From positions 124,001 through 188,000 of the forward strand of contig NZ_JAMXLR010000092.1 in the NCBI RefSeq assembly GCF_024054565.1: a stretch of DNA of 64,000 nucleotides, read 5' to 3'. Of the stretch, positions 47,608 through 56,211 are shown piece by piece. Made by a program: the position numbers and the translations under genes. Under the pieces are notes generated by a model that was not told the origin of the DNA, searched no databases, and saw nothing but the letters and a program-made list of their open reading frames with translations. The stretch's first letter is position 1. Each line of letters begins with the position of its first letter. This DNA is from Aeoliella straminimaris (lineage in GTDB: Bacteria > Planctomycetota > Planctomycetia > Pirellulales > Lacipirellulaceae).

Positions 47608-48612
47608 ATGCCCGTGCGATGTGTTAAGACGATATGCCGCAGAGGTTTCACGCTGGTGGAACTGCTGGTGGTGATCGCAATTATTGGTGTCCTCGTAGCG
47701 CTGTTGCTGCCAGCCGTGCAGGCGGCACGCGGGGCCGCCCGCCGAACGTCGTGCACCAACAAGATGAAACAGATTGGGCTGGCCTTTTTAAACTACGAGA
47801 GCACCCATCAACGGCTGCCCATGGGAGCCAGACGTTGGGATCCCGTGAGCATGGGTAGCAGCGGGGAACCCGACACGCCGGTGTTCCTGTACATCATGCC
47901 CCACCTGGAACAGGCCGTGTCGATTGATCGCTACGATTTCAATCACCACAGTTTCGATCAACCCGATCCCCTGGCGGACGAGATCCTGCGTCGCTACTAC
48001 CCGGTGTTTCATTGTCCCAGCGACGAATCGCAATACTTCTACCACCCTCGTCGGCCGGGCTACAAAACCAACTATGGTATCAATTGGGGGAACTACTCGT
48101 ACGATTGCCAGCATGGAATCTATGTGGAGGCCAAGCAGGCAGTTGGGCGCGGCTGCCCAGGGAATACGACCAGCTCGAAATGGGGCGCGAATGCTCCTTT
48201 TTGGGCGCAATATGGTGCGAAGTTCTCGCAGATAACCGACGGAACCAGTAACACGCTGCTCTTGATGGAGATGCTGCAGGTGCCTGACCCCGAAGGGGGC
48301 GACATCGATCGTCGAGCAAATCCGTGGAACGACGACAGCGGATGCTACCAAATCATGGCCCAATTTACTCCCAACAGCGATCAGCCAGACATTAGCCGCT
48401 GCATCGAAAGCGATCCACTGTACCCATGCGAGAACTTGACCGGTGGTAGCAGTGCCAAGCGACGTCATCAACTCGTATCGCGTAGCAATCACTCCGGTGG
48501 CGTCGTGGCAACCAATGTTGATGGCTCGGTGCACTTCGTAAACGATGACATCGAACTGGTGGCCTGGCAGGCTATGAGCACCAGTAGAGGGGGCGAAGTG
48601 CAAGCAGAATGA
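47608..48612 (+). CDS. DUF1559 pseudopilin-like protein (copy 4)
   Basis: 334 residues from the ATG at 47608, which has AAAGGA upstream at good spacing; the GTG at 47560 is less likely. RRGFTLVELLVVIAIIGVLV and the DUF1559 body with CTNKMKQIGLAFLNYESTHQ, CPSDESQYFY, GINWGNYSYDC and HSGGVVATNVDGSVHF. It resembles copy 3 in the shared region CPSDES, YGINWG and the Cys-rich second half, so the pair arose by tandem duplication. Function unknown; exported through pseudopilin machinery by inference. Confidence 0.92.
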   Translation: MPVRCVKTICRRGFTLVELLVVIAIIGVLVALLLPAVQAARGAARRTSCTNKMKQIGLAFLNYESTHQRLPMGARRWDPVSMGSSGEPDTPVFLYIMPHLEQAVSIDRYDFNHHSFDQPDPLADEILRRYYPVFHCPSDESQYFYHPRRPGYKTNYGINWGNYSYDCQHGIYVEAKQAVGRGCPGNTTSSKWGANAPFWAQYGAKFSQITDGTSNTLLLMEMLQVPDPEGGDIDRRANPWNDDSGCYQIMAQFTPNSDQPDISRCIESDPLYPCENLTGGSSAKRRHQLVSRSNHSGGVVATNVDGSVHFVNDDIELVAWQAMSTSRGGEVQAE

Positions 48613-48765
48613 TCCCGTCCACAGCTCTGAAATAGCAGGACCGCTGCGAGCTTCCGCCTACAAACCCACAGTTCTGTTTCGCATCCGTTGCAGCGAGACT
48701 CCTGAACCCAACCTAGTATCAGTCCCACCCCAACTCCCTCCCCCGAATATAGGAACACCTTCCCC

Positions 48766-50013
48766 ATGCAACTGCTAACCAAAGTAATTCTGATCACTTT
48801 GTCGACACTATTTACCGCACACTCGACGCTCGCCGAGGAGAGCTTGGACAAGCCAGGCACCAAGAGCCTGACCGTCGGTGCCGACGCCCCCAAGATCGAC
48901 ATCGAGAACTGGATTAGCACGGGCGGCGGGAAGTTTGAGCCCATCACGGATTTCGAGGCGGGCAAAGTCTACGTCATCGAATTCTGGGCCACGTGGTGCG
49001 GTCCCTGCAAAGCGGGCATGCCTCATCTGGCAGATTTGCAGGAGCAGTACGCCGATCAGGGTGTGATGGTGATTGGCGTCAGCGATGAGAAGCTGGACAA
49101 AGTCACCGAGTTCCTGGCCAGCGAGGTTCCGACCAAAGACGAAGCTGCCACACCCCAGACCTATGGCAAGCTGACCAGCGCCTACTGCCTGGCCAGCGAC
49201 CCCGATCGATCGGTATTGAACGATTACTTCCGCGCCGCAGGTCAGACGGGTATTCCCTGTGCATTTGTCGTTGGCAAGGACGCGAAAGTGGAATGGGTCG
49301 GCCACCCCGGCAAAATGGACGAAGTGCTGGAGCAAGTGGTGGCCGACAGCTGGGACCGCGAGGCCTTCGCAGTGAAGTTCAATTCCGCGCAGCTCGATAA
49401 GAAGCTGAAGGCGGCCGTCAACGATGCGGTGAAGCAAGGCGATGTCGATGGCATGGCCCTGTTGATCGATAAGCTGAAGAATCTGGAAGTTGGCGACGAG
49501 TTCTCCGCGATGGTCGACAAGCACATCCAAACCCTGGAGGGGGTGATGGAGGCCAAGGCGCTCACCGATGATCCGGACGCCGCCATTGCCAAGATTGCAG
49601 CTGGCGAACTGAGCTACCGCGGAATGAACAGCCTGGCGACCGAGTTGATCAAGAGCGGCAGCAATGGCGAAGTCGTCTCGGCAGAACTGGCGTTGGCTCT
49701 TGGCAAAGCGTTGGATGTAAAGTTGGCCGACGTGCCCGACAGAGGGGCCAATCTACTGGTTCTGCCCAGCAAGTTGGGACGCGTCGCCGAGTTGTACTAC
49801 CTGGGAGGCGACCTCGACCAGGCGATTGCAACCGCTGAGAAGGCTTTGGATATTCAGGACAAAGGGATCGAGAAGGTTGCAGAGCAACATGGCGACAAAG
49901 CGACCAAACTGCTGAAAATGCTGCGAAGAGGCACCATGCAAAAGCTAAAGAAATACGTAGAAGCTAAGGCTGCCTCGGAGGACGGGGTGGCCGGCAAACC
50001 GTCCGAAGCGTAG
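48766..50013 (+). CDS. TlpA-like thioredoxin-fold protein with helical C-terminus
   Basis: 415 residues with a signal peptide (first 23 residues). A thioredoxin fold spans about 36-205: VYVIEFWATWCGPCKAGMPH contains the CxxC pair Cys78/Cys81, and GIPCAFVVG supplies the cis-proline loop. It should catalyse thiol-disulfide exchange in the periplasm. Residues 210-415 form an alpha-helical extension with repeated helix pairs (like TPR-type scaffolds) found in many planctomycete redoxins. It lies between Cys-rich DUF1559 proteins and exported GH97, GH43 and sulfatase genes, so it may help fold them. The gene begins a plus-strand run that continues through the sulfatase at 54721. Confidence 0.88.
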   Translation: MQLLTKVILITLSTLFTAHSTLAEESLDKPGTKSLTVGADAPKIDIENWISTGGGKFEPITDFEAGKVYVIEFWATWCGPCKAGMPHLADLQEQYADQGVMVIGVSDEKLDKVTEFLASEVPTKDEAATPQTYGKLTSAYCLASDPDRSVLNDYFRAAGQTGIPCAFVVGKDAKVEWVGHPGKMDEVLEQVVADSWDREAFAVKFNSAQLDKKLKAAVNDAVKQGDVDGMALLIDKLKNLEVGDEFSAMVDKHIQTLEGVMEAKALTDDPDAAIAKIAAGELSYRGMNSLATELIKSGSNGEVVSAELALALGKALDVKLADVPDRGANLLVLPSKLGRVAELYYLGGDLDQAIATAEKALDIQDKGIEKVAEQHGDKATKLLKMLRRGTMQKLKKYVEAKAASEDGVAGKPSEA

Positions 50014-50091
50014 GCTCGTAGTGTGCCATTCTCTACATCCGCCATATCGCATGGCGGGGTGGCCACCACTCCGAACCCCAACGTTAGATCC

Positions 50092-52086
50092 ATGTCTGTG
50101 CAATCCCCAATCCGCTTCTCGACGGCCCACCGTGTGCTTGCGTTTCTGCTTCTGAGTTGCCCTGCCTGTTTTGCTGGGGCAGAGCAGAGTTGGGACGTCG
50201 ACTCGCCATCGGGGCGTCTCGCTGTGCATGTAGAAGTTGCAGACGGCGTGCAATACTCCGTATCGCTGGGCGACACGGATGTCGTTCTGCCGTCGCGCAT
50301 CGATATGAAGGTTGGCGCCGCTGGGTGGTTGAGCAAGGCTGGCCCGGTTACTGCCAGAGAAGCGTTGCGCCAGGAGACAATCGAGTTTCCGGTGCCCCGC
50401 AAGTATCGCACGCTCGAGATGACCTATCGCGAGTTGGTGCTCAGATTTGGCGAGACAGCGAAACTCACGTTCCGTGTCTACGACGAGGGCGTCGCCTACC
50501 GATGGAGCACAGCGCTCGAGGGCGAAGTGAAGGTCTGGGACGAGGTCGCCGAGTTCGAGTTCCCCGCTACGACGAAGAGTTGGTTTCCCGAGGAAGACGA
50601 CATCTTCAGCCACCAGGAACGCGTCTATCTCGACATTCCGCTCTCGAGCGTCACACCCGAGAGATTTTGTTCCACGGGCGTGCTGATGTCGCTCGAGAAT
50701 GGGCCGAAGGTGTACCTCTCGGAGTCCGACCTCCGCAGCTACCCAGGCATGTTTCTGCGTGGTCTGGGGCAAGACCGAGTGGGCCTGGCAGGCAAGTTCG
50801 TGGGCTATCCCTTGAAGACGGAACTTCGAGGCGACCGCAACATTCCAGTGACCAACCACGCCAAGTACCTGGCCAAATCGGATGGAAGTCGCACGTACCC
50901 CTGGCGGGTGATCCTGGTGGCTTCCGAGGACAAAGAATTGATCATGTCTGAGATGATCTACGCCTTGGCGCCGCGCTGCGAACTGGACTCGACCGACTGG
51001 ATTGAGCCGGGCAAAGTGAGTTGGGACTGGTGGAATGGAATCGACATCCACGGCGTCGACTTCCCTGTGGGCGTCAACACCGAGACGTACAAGCATTTCA
51101 TCGACTTCGCCGCCGAGTACGGTCTGGAGTACATCCTGCTGGACGAAGGCTGGAGTGCAAGTTCCACGAACGTGCTGGAATCTCGCCCCGAAATTGACAT
51201 CGAGGAAATCGTCGCTTACGCCAACGAGAAAGGTGTTCGCGTCCTGTTGTGGTCGCTTTGGAATCCCATCGATGCGGACATGGAAAACATTCTCGACCAA
51301 TTCGAAAAGTGGGGCGTGGCTGGAGTGAAGGTCGACTTCATGCAGCGGGACGACCAGGCGATGGTCGATTTCTATTGGCGATGTGCTCGTGAGGCGGCCA
51401 AACGTGAGTTGCTGGTCGACTTTCACGGCGCGTTCAAGCCAATGGGCCTCCGGCGAGCCTATCCCAACGTCATGACCAACGAAGGGTTGAACGGCCTGGA
51501 GCAATACAAGTGGACCGATGAAAAGGCCACCCCCGAGCACGAACTGGTGCTGCCGTTCATCCGGATGGTGGCGGGCCCCATGGATTACACTCCCGGCGCC
51601 ATGCGGAACGCCACGAAGAAGGACTGGCGGGCCATCGGCAATCATCCGATGAGTCTCGGCACGCGTTGCCATCAACTGGCCATGTACGTGATCTACGAAA
51701 GCCCCTTGCAGATGCTGGCGGATAGCCCGACGAACTATCGCGACGAACCCGAGTGTATGAAGCTCCTGTCGGCGGTACCCACCGTATGGGACGAACTAGT
51801 GGTGTTGGATGCCAAGGTATCCGACTACGTACTGCTTGCTCGCCGCTCGGGAGACGAGTGGTATTTGGGAGCCATGACAGACTGGGAAGGACGCGAGATG
51901 ATGTGTCCCCTGAGTTTCCTGCCCGAGGGCGAGTACGAACTTCAATTGTGGCGGGATGGCGTGAATGCCGACCGCAATGCGGAAGACTTCTGCTACGAGC
52001 AGAAGCTAGTTACCAGTAGCGACGTGCTGCAGATCAAGATGGCCTCTGGTGGTGGCTGGGTTGGCCGGCTACGACCGGCAAACTAG
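50092..52086 (+). CDS. GH97 glycoside hydrolase, retaining-type signature
   Basis: 664 residues from the ATG at 50092, which starts the signal peptide (RVLAFLLLSCPACFAG). Family motifs are FRVYDEGVAYRWST, WIEPGKVSWDWWNG, ILLDEGWS and VAGVKVDFMQRDD. The aspartate in VKVDF is the nucleophile of retaining GH97 alpha-galactosidases; the acidic residue found in inverting members is replaced by HGAFKP here. MTNEGLNGLE carries the acid/base and calcium-binding glutamates. It is thus probably a retaining alpha-galactosidase-type enzyme acting outside the cytoplasm. The stop overlaps the edge of a sigma-factor remnant. Confidence 0.92.
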   Translation: MSVQSPIRFSTAHRVLAFLLLSCPACFAGAEQSWDVDSPSGRLAVHVEVADGVQYSVSLGDTDVVLPSRIDMKVGAAGWLSKAGPVTAREALRQETIEFPVPRKYRTLEMTYRELVLRFGETAKLTFRVYDEGVAYRWSTALEGEVKVWDEVAEFEFPATTKSWFPEEDDIFSHQERVYLDIPLSSVTPERFCSTGVLMSLENGPKVYLSESDLRSYPGMFLRGLGQDRVGLAGKFVGYPLKTELRGDRNIPVTNHAKYLAKSDGSRTYPWRVILVASEDKELIMSEMIYALAPRCELDSTDWIEPGKVSWDWWNGIDIHGVDFPVGVNTETYKHFIDFAAEYGLEYILLDEGWSASSTNVLESRPEIDIEEIVAYANEKGVRVLLWSLWNPIDADMENILDQFEKWGVAGVKVDFMQRDDQAMVDFYWRCAREAAKRELLVDFHGAFKPMGLRRAYPNVMTNEGLNGLEQYKWTDEKATPEHELVLPFIRMVAGPMDYTPGAMRNATKKDWRAIGNHPMSLGTRCHQLAMYVIYESPLQMLADSPTNYRDEPECMKLLSAVPTVWDELVVLDAKVSDYVLLARRSGDEWYLGAMTDWEGREMMCPLSFLPEGEYELQLWRDGVNADRNAEDFCYEQKLVTSSDVLQIKMASGGGWVGRLRPAN

Positions 52087-52312
52087 CTATCCCCAATCGC
52101 CACGATGCCGAAGACGTCTTGCAGGAGGTTGGCAAAGCGGCACTGGCATCTTCCGTGGCGAGTTGGGCGAAGGGCTGATTTTTAATCGCTCGCTTGCCGA
52201 CGACGAGGTGGTTGACGTGTCGGCCTGCCTGGGCAAACGATTCAATACTCCAACCAAGCCCGCCGGTTGCCCCCCGGGCGAGGCGCACCACTGTTTACGA
52301 TGCACGCGGTAG
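52083..52312 (+). pseudogene. Scar of a third sigma-FecR-LamG locus
   Basis: Two remnants lie back to back. First, 52083-52145 reads LAIPNRHDAEDVLQEVGKAA, which matches region 2 of the planctomycete ECF sigma factors (compare MPSLSEAEDVIQE in sigma 2). Then, in a different frame from 52145, GIFRGELGEGLIFNRSLADD followed by EVVDVSACLGKRF matches the C-terminal end of the FecR-LamG protein (compare FFAGDIAEVLIYNGALDEEQ then MGDVTEYLMQKY). A full sigma-FecR-LamG pair is about 2.2 kb, so about 2 kb between the two points has been lost, and the sigma N-terminus is missing too. The remnant cannot make a working product. Confidence 0.72.
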
Positions 52313-54663
52313 TTTCAATGTTATCCAGGCTTGTCACACCTTTCTTGCGTCAAGTCGCGACTGCCTCGGCATTGCTTTCCTGTCCCTCTTTCGCAGGTCA
52401 GACTGTCGTGCTCTCTACATCCTGCCGCACTCGCAGAGTGCCCCTGCTGTTTAGCCTATTTCTTGCCTTTGCGGCCGGCATGTCGTCGGCCGTTGAAGCC
52501 AATGCCGCCGATAAGTCCACGCGCTGGACAGAGCAGCGAGCGAACGCCTGGTACGCCGAACAAGCGTGGCCGGTGGGCGCCAACTTCGTGCCCTCGACGG
52601 CCATCAACCAACTCGAGATGTGGCAGGCCGACACCTTCGATCCTGCGACCATTGATCGAGAACTGGGCTGGGCGGCCGACATCGGCATGAACTCCATGCG
52701 AGTGTTCCTGCACGACATTCCCTGGAAGGAGGATCCTGAAGGGTTCTGCGAGCGGATCGACCAATATCTGGAGATTGCCGACCGCCACGGCATCCGCACC
52801 ATGTTTGTGCTGTTCGATGGCGTGTGGCGGCCCGAGCCCAAGGCGGGGCCACAGCCGGAGCCAATCCCCCGTACCCATAACTCCGGCTGGGTGCAGTCGC
52901 CTGGCAAGGTGATCCTGGGAGACCCCAACCGGCACGACGAGTTGAAAGACTACGTCCAGGGCATCCTCACGCGTTACAAAGACGACGATCGCGTGTTGAT
53001 CTGGGATTTGTTCAACGAACCGGACAACGCCAACGTGGGGAAGTGGCCGGGGATGTCCATTACCGACATGCCGCCCGGCGACAAGCACGACCGTGCGAGC
53101 GAGCTGCTGGACAAGGCGTTCACTTGGGCCCGCGAGGTGAATCCTTCGCAGCCACTCACCGCCGGTGTGTGGGGCAATCCTCACTGGCTGGAAAGCCCGT
53201 CGCGGATTGAGGAAATCTCCCTCAATCGATCGGACGTGATCAGCTTCCACACCTATCACAATTCTACCGATGCCCAGCCAATCATCGAAATGATGGTCGA
53301 CCACTTCCATCGACCGCTTATGTGTACCGAGTACATGGCCCGCGGCAACGGTTCAACCTTTGCAGGGCTGCTGCCGCAGTTCCGCGAGTACAAGATCGGC
53401 GCCTACAACTGGGGGCTGGTAGCTGGTAAGTCGCAGACCATCTATCCGCAGGACTCCTGGAGGAAGAAGTACACGGCCGAGCCCGAGCCGTGGTTCCACG
53501 ACGTATTCCGGCCGGATGGCACCGCCTATCGAGAGAGCGAAACGCAACTGATCAGAGATCTGACCACCGACGATACCGGCTCGGGGCGGACCGGCTCCAA
53601 AACGGCGGCCGCCATACCGGAAGACGAAATCAAGGCTGGACTCGAGAGTCACGATCGAGCCCTCTTCGTCAAAGCGGGCTGGATTCGCGACCCGTACATC
53701 ACGCTCTCGCCCGAGGGCATGTACGTCCTCACAGGAACGACTCCGCTGCCAGACGACGAGCGTCAGCACACCGATCCGTACAACACCGGACTGGGCCCTA
53801 AGAGTATCGTGGGCTGGAAGGCGCAGGTCTGGCAGAGCCCCGATTTGATTCATTGGGATTCACTGGGCACGCCATTCACGCTGGAAGATGGCATCTGGGC
53901 CAGCAAGCGGCCCCGCAAGTTTGCCAACACCCTCAGGTCCGAGTGGCGGCTGTGGGCGCCAGAGTTACATCGCATCGGCGACCGCTGGGCGCTAGTGCAC
54001 ACGAGCCCCGCTCCTGTTCCCGGCGCCAATCTCTCCTTCACGGAGGGACCAGAGATTAGCGGACCGTGGTCGAATCCCATGGGAGTGAAAATCGGTCGAC
54101 GTCACGATCCATCGTTGTTCCAGGACGACGATGGCACGTGGTGGTTGATCTGGGGTGCTACGCAGATCGCCCCGCTGAAGGCCGATTTCAGTGGCTTTGC
54201 CGCGAAACCCACCACCATTGGTCCCTCTGGCGAAACCAGCAAGATGGGGCACGAGGGGTGCCTGATGTACAAGATTGGCGGCAAATACGTACTGTTCGGC
54301 ACTGGCTGGTCGACCGGCCTGATGCGCAAAGGTAGCTATAATCTATACTATGCAGTAGCCGACGAGATCACGGGACCGTACACTCCCCGGCGTTTTGCTG
54401 GTCGCTTCCTGGGGCACGGAACACCGTTCCGCGACCAGCAGGGACGATGGTGGTGCACCGCGTTTTACAACGCCAATATCCCGCCGATCGACTCCGAGGA
54501 AATCCAGTCACGAGACTTGAGCCAGACCGCACAGACCATCAACCAGCAGGGCGTGACCCTGGTGCCCATGGAGGTGTCGTTCGATGCTTCCGGCGAGCCG
54601 GTCATCCGCGCGAAGGATCCTCGCTACGCCTCGCCTGGTCCTGACGAATCACAACAGTTTTAG
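52300..54663 (+). CDS. GH5-like glycosidase fused to a GH43-like beta-propeller
   Basis: 787 residues from the first ATG (52300); a start at 52318 or a GTG at 52438, directly before the main hydrophobic stretch (PLLFSLFLAFAAGMSSA), is possible. Residues about 95-430 form a GH5/cellulase-like barrel (NSMRVFLHDIPWKEDPEGF, LIWDLFNEPDNAN with the acid/base Asn-Glu pair, LMCTEYMARG with the probable nucleophile). Residues about 450-775 form a GH43/GH117-like five-bladed propeller (KAGWIRDPYITLSPEGMYVL, RLWAPELHRIGDRWALVHTS, HDPSLFQDDDGTWWLIWG, GHEGCLMYKIGGKYVLFG). Exported. Substrates cannot be fixed, but the two domains would attack backbone and branches of one polysaccharide. The sigma scar lies directly upstream. 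Confidence 0.82.
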   Translation: MHAVVSMLSRLVTPFLRQVATASALLSCPSFAGQTVVLSTSCRTRRVPLLFSLFLAFAAGMSSAVEANAADKSTRWTEQRANAWYAEQAWPVGANFVPSTAINQLEMWQADTFDPATIDRELGWAADIGMNSMRVFLHDIPWKEDPEGFCERIDQYLEIADRHGIRTMFVLFDGVWRPEPKAGPQPEPIPRTHNSGWVQSPGKVILGDPNRHDELKDYVQGILTRYKDDDRVLIWDLFNEPDNANVGKWPGMSITDMPPGDKHDRASELLDKAFTWAREVNPSQPLTAGVWGNPHWLESPSRIEEISLNRSDVISFHTYHNSTDAQPIIEMMVDHFHRPLMCTEYMARGNGSTFAGLLPQFREYKIGAYNWGLVAGKSQTIYPQDSWRKKYTAEPEPWFHDVFRPDGTAYRESETQLIRDLTTDDTGSGRTGSKTAAAIPEDEIKAGLESHDRALFVKAGWIRDPYITLSPEGMYVLTGTTPLPDDERQHTDPYNTGLGPKSIVGWKAQVWQSPDLIHWDSLGTPFTLEDGIWASKRPRKFANTLRSEWRLWAPELHRIGDRWALVHTSPAPVPGANLSFTEGPEISGPWSNPMGVKIGRRHDPSLFQDDDGTWWLIWGATQIAPLKADFSGFAAKPTTIGPSGETSKMGHEGCLMYKIGGKYVLFGTGWSTGLMRKGSYNLYYAVADEITGPYTPRRFAGRFLGHGTPFRDQQGRWWCTAFYNANIPPIDSEEIQSRDLSQTAQTINQQGVTLVPMEVSFDASGEPVIRAKDPRYASPGPDESQQF

Positions 54664-54720
54664 AGTTACGGGTCGTTTCGAAAACCTGAGACACCGCTTC
54701 GAGGAGAAAGCATCACTACG

Positions 54721-56211
54721 ATGAAGTTGCTATGTACCGTGTTCTGCCTGGTTGCATTTGTCTTGCCGGGCGAAATGACTTCCCTTGCCTTGGCCAAGCA
54801 GCCAAATGTTCTGTTGATCCTGGTGGACGATTTGAAACCGTCGTTCGGCGCGTACGGGGCTGACTTCGTGCATTCGCCGAATCTTGATCGCCTGGCCGAA
54901 CGGGGCATGCGTTTCGAGGCGGCCTACTGCAATCAGGCGGTTTGTGCCCCTTCGCGGAACAACTTGTTGACTGGCGCCCGTTCGACTTCGCTCGGCATTT
55001 ATGGATTGTCGACGAACTTCCGCAAAGCAGTGCCCAATGCGATCACGATGCCGCAGTATTTCATGCAGCATGGCTACCACTCCGCAGGAGTCGGCAAGGT
55101 GTACCATGTCGGGCACGGCAACACTGGCGATCCGCGATCGTGGAGCGAGCCGTTTCATCCCGAGATGGTTATCGACTACGCGCTGACCGAGAGCACCGGT
55201 GGAGAGCTCACCCGCGAGGAGGCGTATTTCAGCAATCAGGAGCTCAATCGCATCGGCGAATTGCCTCGTGGGGCGGCCTGGGAACGTGCCGACGTGTCGG
55301 ACGACGACTATTCCGATGGACGAATCGCCATCGAAGGCATCGAGCGACTTCGCAGGTTCAAGAAAAGCGATAAGCCATTTTTCCTGGCCTTGGGTTTCAC
55401 GAAGCCGCATCTGCCGTTCTGCGCCCCGGAAAAGTACTGGGCCATGTACGATGGAGTGGCCTTGCCACTGGCTACCACGCACGACTATCCCGAGGGAGCA
55501 CCCAGCTACGCCGGCAAGGACAAGCATGTCGAACTAAATCAGTACAAGCCAATACCGCAATCGCCTCCGCTGGATCCCGAGGTGGAGAAGACCCTCGTAC
55601 AGGGTTACTATGCCGCTTTGAGCTACATGGACGCGCAGGTGGGCCGCGTACTGGACGAGCTCGACAAACTTGGTCTGGCCGAAGACACCATCGTCGTCTT
55701 GTGGGGCGACCATGGCTATCACTTGGGCGACCACGGGGCGTGGACCAAGCACACCAATTACGAACAAGCCAACCGCATCCCGATTATCTTCGCCGGGCCG
55801 GGAGTCGCCCAACCGGGGTCGATCTCGTCGGCGCTGGTCGAGACGGTGGACATTTATCCGACGCTGGTCGAGTTAGCTGGCCTGCCTGAACTCGATGTTC
55901 CGCAGCCCATCGACGGGTTGAGCCTGACGGGCATTCTGGCTGGCGAGCAAGATTCCGTGCGTGACCACGCGTACCATGCGTACCCTCGCGGCAATCGCCG
56001 ACTTGGTCGCGCCATACGAACGTCGCGATATCGGTTGGTCGAATGGATGCAGTTCGGCAGCGACGCGGAACCCGAGTACGAGCTGTACGACTACCAAACC
56101 GATCCGCTAGAAACGCGCAACCTGGCGGCTGAGAAGCCCGAGTTGGTGAAAGAGCTTCGCGAGAAGCTCGACACGCACGAGGATCCCGTTCCTCCTGGTG
56201 GCTGGCGTTAG
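54721..56211 (+). CDS. Type I sulfatase, iduronate-2-sulfatase-like
   Basis: 496 residues with a signal peptide (cleavage near SLALA). NVLLILVDDLKPSFGAYGAD gives the metal site with the family variant DDLKP typical of iduronate-2-sulfatase-like enzymes; CAPSRN has the formylglycine cysteine (Cys75); GVGKVYHVGHGN and FFLALGFTKPHLPFCAPEKY are also characteristic, as is VVLWGDHGYHLGDHGAWTKH. It should remove 2-O-sulfate or similar esters from a uronic-acid or fucose-containing glycan; the sugar is not certain. It follows the GH5/GH43 gene by 57 bases in the same operon. Its end overlaps the convergent giant gene by four bases. Confidence 0.93.
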   Translation: MKLLCTVFCLVAFVLPGEMTSLALAKQPNVLLILVDDLKPSFGAYGADFVHSPNLDRLAERGMRFEAAYCNQAVCAPSRNNLLTGARSTSLGIYGLSTNFRKAVPNAITMPQYFMQHGYHSAGVGKVYHVGHGNTGDPRSWSEPFHPEMVIDYALTESTGGELTREEAYFSNQELNRIGELPRGAAWERADVSDDDYSDGRIAIEGIERLRRFKKSDKPFFLALGFTKPHLPFCAPEKYWAMYDGVALPLATTHDYPEGAPSYAGKDKHVELNQYKPIPQSPPLDPEVEKTLVQGYYAALSYMDAQVGRVLDELDKLGLAEDTIVVLWGDHGYHLGDHGAWTKHTNYEQANRIPIIFAGPGVAQPGSISSALVETVDIYPTLVELAGLPELDVPQPIDGLSLTGILAGEQDSVRDHAYHAYPRGNRRLGRAIRTSRYRLVEWMQFGSDAEPEYELYDYQTDPLETRNLAAEKPELVKELREKLDTHEDPVPPGGWR

